A program made the position numbers and the translations under genes. DNA of 64,000 nt, taken from assembly GCA_026168455.1 (NCBI GenBank), contig JANSJX010000044.1, positions 89,124 to 153,123 of the forward strand, in the 5' to 3' direction. The notes under the pieces are model-generated. The model was not told where the DNA came from. It did no database searches and saw only the letters and a list, made by a program, of their open reading frames with translations. Within the stretch, counting starts at the first letter, position 1. Each line of letters opens with the position of its first letter. Shown one piece after another: positions 29,557 through 40,870 of the stretch. This stretch comes from Theocolax elegans. Its lineage: Eukaryota; Arthropoda; Insecta; Hymenoptera; Cerocephalidae.

Positions 29557-29930
29557 GATACCTCGGACTCTAGTGGCCCTATTTGAAAGCCCGGAAATTG
29601 AACTACAACTTTCAGCTGTTGGAGGGAGACGATATATTTAAAACAGGAGCTTGAAATCGGCTTTGGAAGCAGCAAACCCATTTTTCGAATCCTTTTTGTG
29701 GAAACATCGAGGATTATGTAATTTTCAAGGTCGCTATGGTAGCGAGGATAAACATTGGCTGTAGTATGTTGATGAAATTGCCTTGTTTATTGATAAAACT
29801 GTTTTTATATCCGAAAGAAGCAGCTAAAACATTTCCTCTCTGCGTTTTACGGGCTTGAGACCGTCGTGCATTTATATTGCACGGCCGCATTAAAAATGTT
29901 TTTTTAAGGTAGAGGGTATAATAAATGACT
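29557..29930 (+). CDS. Candidate terminal exon of an unidentified plus-strand gene (weak)
   Basis: A strong acceptor (T-rich tract, then ctttttcag at 29556) precedes an open frame of 27 codons ending at TAA 29639-29641. The peptide starts IPRTLVALFESPEIELQL. An AATAAA lies at 29920-29925. No upstream exon could be identified, and two of the three frames close quickly. It would converge tail to tail with the minus-strand gene, whose poly(A) signal is 25 bp away. A chance ORF after a chance acceptor remains possible. Confidence 0.2.
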
Positions 29931-29951
29931 AATGTATTCTTGAAATATATC

Positions 29952-29957
29952 TTTATT
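29952..29957 (-). terminator. Poly(A) signal of the minus-strand Myb-like gene
   Basis: AATAAA on the minus strand lies 24 bases past the TAA stop at 29981-29983. That makes a very short 3' untranslated region, fitting a compact insect terminal exon. It faces the AATAAA of the plus-strand candidate at 29920. Confidence 0.55.
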
Positions 29958-29980
29958 CTTTTATATCTGAATACATAAAA

Positions 29981-30245
29981 TTAGTCCTTCACCTTGAAAG
30001 CCCATTGAATGGCTTCCAAGGCAAGGAGCCCCGTGAAATTATGGCGAACCATCAGTTCATTCGGTGACATTTTCCGCAGTAACCTTATAACTCTTTTTTT
30101 ACAGCCGGAAACGTGGCGATTGGGCAGTTTCTGTGATTTTTTAAATTTAGCATCTCCTTTTATAAGGTTACTGCGGAAAATTTTCAATAGTTGACTATCC
30201 TCTTCCGGGGTAAAGAGGATGTTAGCCGCTTTACCACGTACGCTC
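29981..30245 (-). CDS. Last coding exon: Myb/SANT-like domain protein
   Basis: The acceptor ttagtttcag precedes the exon, and the frame from the previous exon (AG|G) continues for 88 codons to TAA. The middle of the peptide reads like a Myb/SANT three-helix domain: FTPEEDSQLLKIF as helix 1, and LPNRHVSGCKKRVIRLL as the recognition helix, which is usually R-x-x-x-Q/G-C-x-x-R. This family binds DNA or chromatin; that role here is inference. The tryptophans usual in Myb repeats are mostly absent, as in many divergent insect Myb/SANT-like proteins. The exon contains a perfect 21-bp inverted repeat (30070-30090 and 30160-30180), so the transcript could fold on itself. The splice phase agrees with all upstream exons. 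I cannot name the orthologue. Confidence 0.6.
30070..30180. repeat. Perfect 21-bp inverted repeat inside coding exon
   Basis: ttttccgcagtaaccttata(a) at 30070-30090 is the exact reverse complement of 30160-30180, with 69 bp between. One arm encodes part of the first Myb-like helix and the other the end of the recognition helix. A 21-bp exact match is unlikely by chance at this spacing. Confidence 0.85.
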
Positions 30246-30318
30246 CTGAAACTAATTAAAAAATAATAAAAAACAATATATATTACTACATATATTTTTA
30301 ATAATTAAAAATTGTTAC

Positions 30319-31041
30319 CTTAATAAAGAGTACATGTCTCTTTTCTCCTTTTCCTCTTCATCATTTTCTCCTCTGTCACTTCCTTCCTCTCCTTGATTTT
30401 CCGCTCCCAACATTCCTTCTCTCTCCTGTCTCTCTCTTCCTTCTCCTCCGTCACTCTCGGTTTCCATTTCCAATCCTTCTCTCTCGTTTTCTTTCTCTCC
30501 TTCACTTTCCGCTCCCAATATTCCTTCTGTCTCCTCTCTCACGAGCCCTTCCTCTCCTTCACTCTCCGCTCCCAACATTCCTTCTGTCTCCTCTCTATCG
30601 AATCCATCCTCTCCTTCGCTCTCCGCTCCCAACATTCCTTCTGTCTCCCCTCTCACGAGCCCTTCCTCTCCTTCACTCTCCGCTCCCAACATTCCTTCTG
30701 TCTCCTCTCTGTCGAATCCATCCTCTCCTTCGCTCTCCGATCCCAACATTCCTTCTGTCTCCTCTCTGTCAAATCCATCCTCTCCTTCGCTCTCCGATCC
30801 CAACATTCCTTCTGTCTCCTCTCTGTCAAATCCATCCTCTCCTTCGCTCTCCGATCCCAACATTACTTCTGTCTCCTCTCTCACGAGCCCTTCCTCTCCT
30901 TTACTCTCCGCTCCCAACATTCCATCTGTCTTACTGTCTCCTACCTTTTGCTTTTGTTTCGCAGCAATCTCCTGCTCTTCCTTTCCCTCCCTTTTAAATG
31001 ACGGGCCCGGGCGATGGGCAAATAACTCGGACGCCCTTGCG
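30319..31041 (-). CDS. Internal exon with 19-residue acidic tandem repeat
   Basis: The exon runs from acceptor ttttaattag|C to donor AAG|GTAAC. It is 723 bp (241 codons), entering and leaving in phase 2. After a basic, Gln-rich start (KREGKEEQEIAAKQKQK), about seven regular copies of a 57-bp unit encode GMLG(A/S)ESEGE(D/E)G(F/L)(D/V)REETE, followed by two degenerate copies. Two unit subtypes alternate irregularly: GEDGFDR and GEEGLVR. The product is strongly acidic and presumably disordered. Copy number probably varies between alleles. The opposite strand also stays open for 202 codons, but only because the repeat lacks stops there. Confidence 0.6.
30400..30925. repeat. 57-bp coding minisatellite
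   Basis: Units such as ttcctctccttcactctccg / ctcccaacattccttctgtc recur every 57 bp on the plus strand. The length is a multiple of three, so the frame on the minus strand survives copy-number change. Neighbouring units differ by a few bases. Confidence 0.9.
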
Positions 31042-31102
31042 CTAATTAAAATAAAAAAAATATATAAGTAAATAAACATGTAAATAATAAATACTTTGTT
31101 AC

Positions 31103-31309
31103 CTTCGAAAATGGCGCATCTCGGACACCATATCCAGAGCCATCATCGTATTTAATTCGCCCTCGCTGTGCAGCCTTAGGGCAGCTGCTACTTGCTCTTG
31201 GCTCGCGAATAAAAATTCGCGAACCATTTTCATGGTATCCTCATATTGGGGAAATCCACCTTCCTTCGCTGCTTCGTACGCGGCCACGAAATCTTCGTAC
31301 TTCATTATT
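31103..31309 (-). CDS. Internal exon of the Myb-like gene
   Basis: Acceptor ttttattttag|A lies to the right and donor CGAAG|GTAACA to the left, giving 207 bp (69 codons) in phase 2-2. The peptide, starting IMKYEDFVAAYEAAKEGG and containing FLFASQEQVAAALRLHSEG, looks like an ordinary soluble helical protein with good coding character and balanced codons. It joins the 723-bp exon as MRHFR-SARASEL, and the upstream exon as QRFIR-IMKYED. An internal ATG could also act as a start if the upstream exon is not used. I recognise no named domain in this part. Confidence 0.6.
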
Positions 31310-31438
31310 CTAAAATAAAACGATATAATTATAGAAATGAACAATTTGATATTTACGTGTCACCATTGGTGCACTCCCTTCATCTGCGAGTACACTAGGT
31401 ATCTCGCAGAAAGGGCCGCCTCCAAATGTAGACACACA

Positions 31439-31514
31439 TGTAAACAGTTGGTGCATTCCCTATTTGCGAGTACACAAGGTATCTCGCAAATAGGGAGTGC
31501 ACCAAATGTTTACA
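31439..31514. repeat. Hairpin B of the 416-bp unit (first of about 21)
   Basis: tgtaaacagttggtgcattc... pairs with ...gagtgcaccaaatgtttaca over 32 bp with two mismatches, leaving a 12-nt loop, tacacaaggtat. It recurs in each 416-bp unit. The shape resembles a small stem-loop precursor, but there is no evidence of processing. Confidence 0.85.
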
Positions 31515-31554
31515 CACTCGCACACACTCACACACGCACACACGAACAACTCAC

Positions 31555-31744
31555 TATAATAGTAGAAGGAAGCATTCAACGAGTCGATCAACGGTGGTAT
31601 ATCACTTATGGATACTCCCCATGTCCCGACATAGTCTGCACAGCGGTATCCCTGTCCTGCGCTTGAATGACTATGAGGGGAGTGGATCGACATACCATGA
31701 CATACCGCGACCAAATCGTAAACGTTGAATACTGTAATAGTTAC
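31555..31744 (-). other. Exon-like segment of the 416-bp unit (first of 20)
   Basis: On the minus strand a pyrimidine tract (attttctttcag) is followed by 190 bp with one frame open throughout (begins VTITVFNVYDLVAVCHGMSI), then |GTGAGT. A second good donor, G|GTATGT, lies 39 bp in. The neighbouring real exons need phase 2 entry, whereas this segment is open only in phase 0. Including it would therefore break the known frame. It may be a dead exon copied with the array, or a chance pattern. Confidence 0.35.
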
Positions 31745-34700
31745 CTGAAAGAAAATGAAGATTAATTGTCTGTCAACATTTGGTGCACTCCCTTCATCTG
31801 CGAGTACACTAGGTATCTCGCAGAAAGGGCCGCCTCCAAATGTAGACACACACATGTAAACAGTTGGTGCATTCCCTATTTGCGAGTACACAAGGTATCT
31901 CGCAAATAGGGAGTGCACCAAATGTTTACACACTCGCACACACTCACACACGCACACACGAACAACTCACTATAATAGTAGAAGGAAGCATTCAACGAGT
32001 CGATCAACGGTGGTATATCACTTATGGATACTCCCCATGTCCCGACATAGTCTGCACAGCGGTATCCCTGTCCTGCGCTTGAATGACTATGAGGGGAGTG
32101 GATCGACATACCATGACATACCGCGACCAAATCGTAAACGTTGAATACTGTAATAGTTACCTGAAAGAAAATGAAGATTAATTGTCTGTCAACATTTGGT
32201 GCACTCCCTTCATCTGCGAGTACACTAGGTATCTCGCAGAAAGGGCCGCCTCCAAATGTAGACACACACATGTAAACAGTTGGTGCATTCCCTATTTGCG
32301 AGTACACAAGGTATCTCGCAAATAGGGAGTGCACGAAATGTTTACACACTCGCACACACTCACACACGCACACACGAACAACTCACTATAATAGTAGAAG
32401 GAAGCATTCAACGAGTCGATCAACGGTGGTATATCACTTATGGATACTCCCCATGTCCCGACATAGTCCTGCACAGCGGTAACCCTGTCCTGCGCTTGAA
32501 TGACTATGAGGGGAGTGGATCGACATACCATGACATACCGCGACCAAATCGTAAACGTTGAATACTGTAATAGTTACCTGAAAGAAAATGAAGATTAATT
32601 GTCTGTCAACATTTGGTGCACTCCCTTCATCTGCGAGTACACTAGGTATCTCGCAGAAAGGGCCGCCTCCAAATGTAGACACACACATGTAAACAGTTGG
32701 TGCATTCCCTATTTGCGAGTACACAAGGTATCTCGCAAATAGGGAGTGCACCAAATGTTTACACACTCGCACACACTCACACACGCACACACGAACAACT
32801 CACTATAATAGTAGAAGGAAGCATTCAACGAGTCGATCAACGGTGGTATATCACTTATGGATACTCCCCATGTCCCGACATAGTCTGCACAGCGGTATCC
32901 CTGTCCTGCGCTTGAATGACTATGAGGGGAGTGGATCGACATACCATGACATACCGCGACCAAATCGTAAACGTTGAATACTGTAATAGTTACCTGAAAG
33001 AAAATGAAGATTAATTGTCTGTCAACATTTGGTGCACTCCCTTCATCTGCGAGTACACTAGGTATCTCGCAGAAAGGGCCGCCTCCAAATGTAGACACAC
33101 ACATGTAAACAGTTGGTGCATTCCCTATTTGCGAGTACACAAGGTATCTCGCAAATAGGGAGTGCACCAAATGTTTACACACTCGCACACACTCACACAC
33201 GCACACACGAACAACTCACTATAATAGTAGAAGGAAGCATTCAACGAGTCGATCAACGGTGGTATATCACTTATGGATACTCCCCATGTCCCGACATAGT
33301 CTGCACAGCGGTATCCCTGTCCTGCGCTTGAATGACTATGAGGGGAGTGGATCGACATACCATGACATACCGCGACCAAATCGTAAACGTTGAATACTGT
33401 AATAGTTACCTGAAAGAAAATGAAGATTAATTGTCTGTCAACATTTGGTGCACTCCCTTCATCTGCGAGTACACTAGGTATCTCGCAGAAAGGGCCGCCT
33501 CCAAATGTAGACACACACATGTAAACAGTTGGTGCATTCCCTATTTGCGAGTACACAAGGTATCTCGCAAATAGGGAGTGCACCAAATGTTTACACACTC
33601 GCACACACTCACACACGCACACACGAACAACTCACTATAATAGTAGAAGGAAGCATTCAACGAGTCGATCAACGGTGGTATATCACTTATGGATACTCCC
33701 CATGTCCCGACATAGTCTGCACAGCGGTAACCCTGTCCTGCGCTTGAATGACTATGAGGGGAGTGGATCGACATACCATGACATACCGCGACCAAATCGT
33801 AAACGTTGAATACTGTAATAGTTACCTGAAAGAAAATGAAGATTAATTGTCTGTCAACATTTGGTGCACTCCCTTCATCTGCGAGTACACTAGGTATCTC
33901 GCAGAAAGGGCCGCCTCCAAATGTAGACACACACATGTAAACAGTTGGTGCATTCCCTATTTGCGAGTACACAAGGTATCTCGCAAATAGGGAGTGCACC
34001 AAATGTTTACACACTCGCACACACTCACACACGCACACACGAACAACTCACTATAATAGTAGAAGGAAGCATTCAACGAGTCGATCAACGGTGGTATATC
34101 ACTTATGGATACTCCCCATGTCCCGACATAGTCTGCACAGCGGTATCCCTGTCCTGCGCTTGAATGACTATGAGGGGAGTGGATCGACATACCATGACAT
34201 ACCGCGACCAAATCGTAAACGTTGAATACTGTAATAGTTACCTGAAAGAAAATGAAGATTAATTGTCTGTCAACATTTGGTGCACTCCCTTCATCTGCGA
34301 GTACACTAGGTATCTCGCAGAAAGGGCCGCCTCCAAATGTAGACACACACATGTAAACAGTTGGTGCATTCCCTATTTGCGAGTACACAAGGTATCTCGC
34401 AAATAGGGAGTGCACCAAATGTTTACACACTCGCACACACTCACACACGCACACACGAACAACTCACTATAATAGTAGAAGGAAGCATTCAACGAGTCGA
34501 TCAACGGTGGTATATCACTTATGGATACTCCCCATGTCCCGACATAGTCTGCACAGCGGTATCCCTGTCCTGCGCTTGAATGACTATGAGGGGAGTGGAT
34601 CGACATACCATGACATACCGCGACCAAATCGTAAACGTTGAATACTGTAATAGTTACCTGAAAGAAAATGAAGATTAATTGTCTGTCAACATTTGGTGCA

Positions 34701-37700
34701 CTCCCTTCATCTGCGAGTACACTAGGTATCTCGCAGAAAGGGCCGCCTCCAAATGTAGACACACACATGTAAACAGTTGGTGCATTCCCTATTTGCGAGT
34801 ACACAAGGTATCTCGCAAATAGGGAGTGCACCAAATGTTTACACACTCGCACACACTCACACACGCACACACGAACAACTCACTATAATAGTAGAAGGAA
34901 GCATTCAACGAGTCGATCAACGGTGGTATATCACTTATGGATACTCCCCATGTCCCGACATAGTCTGCACAGCGGTAACCCTGTCCTGCGCTTGAATGAC
35001 TATGAGGGGAGTGGATCGACATACCATGACATACCGCGACCAAATCGTAAACGTTGAATACTGTAATAGTTACCTGAAAGAAAATGAAGATTAATTGTCT
35101 GTCAACATTTGGTGCACTCCCTTCATCTGCGAGTACACTAGGTATCTCGCAGAAAGGGCCGCCTCCAAATGTAGACACACACATGTAAACAGTTGGTGCA
35201 TTCCCTATTTGCGAGTACACAAGGTATCTCGCAAATAGGGAGTGCACCAAATGTTTACACACTCGCACACACTCACACACGCACACACGAACAACTCACT
35301 ATAATAGTAGAAGGAAGCATTCAACGAGTCGATCAACGGTGGTATATCACTTATGGATACTCCCCATGTCCCGACATAGTCTGCACAGCGGTATCCCTGT
35401 CCTGCGCTTGAATGACTATGAGGGGAGTGGATCGACATACCATGACATACCGCGACCAAATCGTAAACGTTGAATACTGTAATAGTTACCTGAAAGAAAA
35501 TGAAGATTAATTGTCTGTCAACATTTGGTGCACTCCCTTCATCTGCGAGTACACTAGGTATCTCGCAGAAAGGGCCGCCTCCAAATGTAGACACACACAT
35601 GTAAACAGTTGGTGCATTCCCTATTTGCGAGTACACAAGGTATCTCGCAAATAGGGAGTGCACCAAATGTTTACACACTCGCACACACTCACACACGCAC
35701 ACACGAACAACTCACTATAATAGTAGAAGGAAGCATTCAACGAGTCGATCAACGGTGGTATATCACTTATGGATACTCCCCATGTCCCGACATAGTCTGC
35801 ACAGCGGTATCCCTGTCCTGCGCTTGAATGACTATGAGGGGAGTGGATCGACATACCATGACATACCGCGACCAAATCGTAAACGTTGAATACTGTAATA
35901 GTTACCTGAAAGAAAATGAAGATTAATTGTCTGTCAACATTTGGTGCACTCCCTTCATCTGCGAGTACACTAGGTATCTCGCAGAAAGGGCCGCCTCCAA
36001 ATGTAGACACACACATGTAAACAGTTGGTGCATTCCCTATTTGCGAGTACACAAGGTATCTCGCAAATAGGGAGTGCACCAAATGTTTACACACTCGCAC
36101 ACACTCACACACGCACACACGAACAACTCACTATAATAGTAGAAGGAAGCATTCAACGAGTCGATCAACGGTGGTATATCACTTATGGATACTCCCCATG
36201 TCCCGACATAGTCTGCACAGCGGTAACCCTGTCCTGCGCTTGAATGACTATGAGGGGAGTGGATCGACATACCATGACATACCGCGACCAAATCGTAAAC
36301 GTTGAATACTGTAATAGTTACCTGAAAGAAAATGAAGATTAATTGTCTGTCAACATTTGGTGCACTCCCTTCATCTGCGAGTACACTAGGTATCTCGCAG
36401 AAAGGGCCGCCTCCAAATGTAGACACACACATGTAAACAGTTGGTGCATTCCCTATTTGCGAGTACACAAGGTATCTCGCAAATAGGGAGTGCACCAAAT
36501 GTTTACACACTCGCACACACTCACACACGCACACACGAACAACTCACTATAATAGTAGAAGGAAGCATTCAACGAGTCGATCAACGGTGGTATATCACTT
36601 ATGGATACTCCCCATGTCCCGACATAGTCTGCACAGCGGTATCCCTGTCCTGCGCTTGAATGACTATGAGGGGAGTGGATCGACATACCATGACATACCG
36701 CGACCAAATCGTAAACGTTGAATACTGTAATAGTTACCTGAAAGAAAATGAAGATTAATTGTCTGTCAACATTTGGTGCACTCCCTTCATCTGCGAGTAC
36801 ACTAGGTATCTCGCAGAAAGGGCCGCCTCCAAATGTAGACACACACATGTAAACAGTTGGTGCATTCCCTATTTGCGAGTACACAAGGTATCTCGCAAAT
36901 AGGGAGTGCACCAAATGTTTACACACTCGCACACACTCACACACGCACACACGAACAACTCACTATAATAGTAGAAGGAAGCATTCAACGAGTCGATCAA
37001 CGGTGGTATATCACTTATGGATACTTCCCCATGTCCCGACATAGTCTGCACAGCGGTAACCCTGTCCTGCGCTTGAATGACTATGAGGGGAGTGGATCGA
37101 CATACCATGACATACCGCGACCAAATCGTAAACGTTGAATACTGTAATAGTTACCTGAAAGAAAATGAAGATTAATTGTCTGTCAACATTTGGTGCACTC
37201 CCTTCATCTGCGAGTACACTAGGTATCTCGCATGAAAGGGCCGCCTCCAAATGTAGACACACACATGTAAACAGTTGGTGCATTCCCTATTTGCGAGTAC
37301 ACAAGGTATCTCGCAAATAGGGAGTGCACCAAATGTTTACACACTCGCACACACTCACACACGCACACACGAACAACTCACTATAATAGTAGAAGGAAGC
37401 ATTCAACGAGTCGATCAACGGTGGTATATCACTTATGGATACTCCCCATGTCCCGACATAGTCTGCACAGCGGTATCCCTGTCCTGCGCTTGAATGACTA
37501 TGAGGGGAGTGGATCGACATACCATGACATACCGCGACCAAATCGTAAACGTTGAATACTGTAATAGTTACCTGAAAGAAAATGAAGATTAATTGTCTGT
37601 CAACATTTGGTGCACTCCCTTCATCTGCGAGTACACTAGGTATCTCGCAGAAAGGGCCGCCTCCAAATGTAGACACACACATGTAAACAGTTGGTGCATT

Positions 37701-39883
37701 CCCTATTTGCGAGTACACAAGGTATCTCGCAAATAGGGAGTGCACCAAATGTTTACACACTCGCACACACTCACACACGCACACACGAACAACTCACTAT
37801 AATAGTAGAAGGAAGCATTCAACGAGTCGATCAACGGTGGTATATCACTTATGGATACTCCCCATGTCCCGACATAGTCTGCACAGCGGTATCCCTGTCC
37901 TGCGCTTGAATGACTATGAGGGGAGTGGATCGACATACCATGACATACCGCGACCAAATCGTAAACGTTGAATACTGTAATAGTTACCTGAAAGAAAATG
38001 AAGATTAATTGTCTGTCAACATTTGGTGCACTCCCTTCATCTGCGAGTACACTAGGTATCTCGCAGAAAGGGCCGCCTCCAAATGTAGACACACACATGT
38101 AAACAGTTGGTGCATTCCCTATTTGCGAGTACACAAGGTATCTCGCAAATAGGGAGTGCACCAAATGTTTACACACTCGCACACACTCACACACGCACAC
38201 ACGAACAACTCACTATAATAGTAGAAGGAAGCATTCAACGAGTCGATCAACGGTGGTATATCACTTATGGATATTCCCCATGTCCCGACATAGTCTGCAC
38301 AGCGGTAACCCTGTCCTGCGCTTGAATGACTATGAGGGGAGTGGATCGACATACCATGACATACCGCGACCAAATCGTAAACGTTGAATACTGTAATAGT
38401 TACCTGAAAGAAAATGAAGATTAATTGTCTGTCAACATTTGGTGCACTCCCTTCATCTGCGAGTACACTAGGTATCTCGCTGAAAGGGCCGCCTCCAAAT
38501 GTAGACACACACATGTAAACAGTTGGTGCATTCCCTATTTGCGAGTACACAAGGTATCTCGCAAATAGGGAGTGCACCAAATGTTTACACACTCGCACAC
38601 ACTCACACACGCACACACGAACAACTCACTATAATAGTAGAAGGAAGCATTCAACGAGTCGATCAACGGTGGTATATCACTTATGGATACTCCCCATGTC
38701 CCGACATAGTCTGCACAGCGGTATCCCTGTCCTGCGCTTGAATGACTATGAGGGGAGTGGATCGACATACCATGACATACCGCGACCAAATCGTAAACGT
38801 TGAATACTGTAATAGTTACCTGAAAGAAAATGAAGATTAATTGTCTGTCAACATTTGGTGCACTCCCTTCATCTGCGAGTACACTAGGTATCTCGCAGAA
38901 AGGGCCGCCTCCAAATGTAGACACACACATGTAAACAGTTGGTGCATTCCCTATTTGCGAGTACACAAGGTATCTCGCAAATAGGGAGTGCACCAAATGT
39001 TTACACACTCGCACACACTCACACACGCACACACGAACAACTCACTATAATAGTAGAAGGAAGCATTCAACGAGTCGATCAACGGTGGTATATCACTTAT
39101 GGATACTCCCCATGTCCCGACATAGTCTGCACAGCGGTATCCCTGTCCTGCGCTTGAATGACTATGAGGGGAGTGGATCGACATACCATGACATACCGCG
39201 ACCAAATCGTAAACGTTGAATACTGTAATAGTTACCTGAAAGAAAATGAAGATTAATTGTCTGTCAACATTTGGTGCACTCCCTTCATCTGCGAGTACAC
39301 TAGGTATCTCGCAGAAAGGGCCGCCTCCAAATGTAGACACACACATGTAAACAGTTGGTGCATTCCCTATTTGCGAGTACACAAGGTATCTCGCAAATAG
39401 GGAGTGCACCAAATGTTTACACACTCGCACACACTCACACACGCACACACGAACAACTCACTATAATAGTAGAAGGAAGCATTCAACGAGTCGATCAACG
39501 GTGGTATATCACTTATGGATACTCCCCATGTCCCGACATAGTCTGCACAGCGGTATCCCTGTCCTGCGCTTGAATGACTATGAGGGGAGTGGATCGACAT
39601 ACCATGACATACCGCGACCAAATCGTAAACGTTGAATACTGTAATAGTTACCTGAAAGGAAATGAAGATTAATTGTCTGTCAACATTTGGTGCACTCCCT
39701 TCATCTGCGAGTACACTAGGTATCTCGCAGAAAGGGCCGCCTCCAAATGAAGACACACACATGTAAACATTTGGTGCATTCCTTATTTGCGAGTACACAA
39801 GGTATCTCGCAAATAGGGAGTGCACCAAATGTTTACACACACACACACACCCACGCACACACACACACACATAATTTACCAAC

Positions 39884-40451
39884 CTGATGAACCGCTGCTG
39901 CAGGATACCGATGCTGTTCGTAATCTCCAGTATACTGCTGCCTATAAAAAAAGTCAAGTAAAAATCACTCAAGTGATCCAGTAAATTTTACTGAAGTAAC
40001 ACTATATTAAAATTTTTGGTCTATATCTTTAGTAATACTTACTTAAGTACGTAAATGATTTATATACACAATTTTGACTGATATTTATATAATATTTATA
40101 AAGTAGTATTTCGAAATAGCACCAATATATTCAATTCTGGTACACTGATGTATATGTGCGAATACACTATTTTCATGCTATATCTAAACTATTACTTGAG
40201 TTATTATAATGTAAAACTTAGCCAAAGTTATACATATCAATCTTTTATGTACTTTAATAAGTATTACTAAAATATTAGTCCAAAAAATTTTACTATATAG
40301 TTACTTCAGTAAAATTTACTGGAGCACTTGAGTAATCTTTACTTAAGTTTTTTTTCCGTGTAGTAACTGTGCAATGTTAGTGCGGTAAACTTCTGGCTGT
40401 GCACTGCTCCTACTACTGCAAGATACAGGTGCACTGCTGCTGCTGCTAATG
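39884..40451 (-). pseudogene. Upstream exon of the Myb-like gene, split by a MITE
   Basis: The acceptor tttcattacag|C at 40452 opens a frame: ISSSSSAPVSCSSRSSAQPE, then VYRTNIAQLL. At 40361-40362 the TA target site of a MITE interrupts it. Past the MITE the same frame resumes (GSSILEITNSIGILQQRFI) and ends at AG|GTTGGT (39884), in the phase needed by the 31309 exon. Reading through the MITE gives a stop within six codons. Either this allele is truncated or the MITE is removed by splicing. Leaving out the MITE plus one TA keeps the frame, so it was an ordinary coding exon before insertion. Earlier exons were not found; the next sequence upstream is a simple repeat. Confidence 0.5.
39945..40360. 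mobile_element. MITE inserted in a coding exon, TA target duplication
   Basis: The ends pair over more than 60 bp: gtaaattttactgaagtaac at 39971 matches the reverse complement of gttacttcagtaaaatttac near 40301. A TA lies at both edges (39943-39944 and 40361-40362). The outer right end reads ccgtg (cacgga reversed), as in many insect MITEs. There is no coding capacity. The left tip is slightly eroded. Confidence 0.8.
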
Positions 40452-40479
40452 CTGTAATGAAAGACCGCCAGGCACTTTA

Positions 40480-40870
40480 AAAAATTTGTTTCATTTTTCA
40501 ACTCTTAAGTTTTTTTTAACTTTTTTAACTTTTTTTACTTTTTTCACTTTTTTCACTTTTTTCACTTTTTTAACTTTTTTAACTTTTCTTAACTTTTTTC
40601 ACTTTATAACTTTTTTAACTTTTTTCACTTTTTTAACTTTTTTCACTTTTTTAACTTTTTTCACTTTTTTCACTTTTTTCACTTTATTCACTTTTTTAAC
40701 TTTTTTCAACTTTTTTAACTTTTTTCACTTTTTTTAACTTTTTTAACTTTTTATTTTTTTTACTTTTTAATTTTTTTTTCTTTTTTAACTTTTAACTTTT
40801 TCTAATGTTTAAATTTTGTTACTTTTTTAACTTTTTAAATTTTATACTTTTTAATTTTTTTTACTTTTTC
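40480..40870. repeat. T-rich simple repeat, (ACTTTTTTC/A)n
   Basis: Runs of aacttttttcacttttttaa with a 9-10 bp rhythm fill the stretch. The long plus-strand frame (40486-40737, repeating Phe and Thr) is a product of this and not a gene. Confidence 0.9.

Larger units (their letters stand above)
31363..39870. repeat. 416-bp tandem array, 20 units plus a partial one, in an intron
   Basis: Units begin at 31448, 31864, 32280, 32697, 33113 and so on to 39355, with a partial at 39771. They are nearly identical. Each unit holds in order: hairpin A (imperfect stem around tacactaggtat), hairpin B (32-bp arms around tacacaaggtat), a CA-rich stretch, and a 190-bp segment flanked by minus-strand splice-like signals. 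A diagnostic T/A change (ggtatccctg or ggtaaccctg) recurs mostly every third unit, so the array is built of 1248-bp trimers. Three units have a single extra base (near 32467, 37025 and 37232). It lies between two exons of the minus-strand gene that are in phase without it. The right end decays into a pure CA run. Confidence 0.95.

Noticed and set aside
30393..31001. 202-codon plus-strand frame opposite the acidic repeat
   Set aside because: Antisense shadow of the 57-bp minisatellite; the minus frame has splice signals and consistent phase.
31363..39870. CRISPR array (regular hairpin-bearing repeats)
   Set aside because: Units are 416 bp and identical throughout, with no variable spacers, in a eukaryotic intron.
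31460..39972. Serial 165-codon minus frames and 72-codon plus frames in the 416-bp array
   Set aside because: They overlap one another across unit borders, and 416 is not a multiple of three. They come from repeat periodicity and read through CA runs and hairpins.
39945..40360. MITE length equals the 416-bp unit length
   Set aside because: The sequences are unrelated, so I take the equal length as coincidence.
40486..40737. 83-codon Phe/Thr-repeat frame
   Set aside because: Translation of a simple T-rich repeat.
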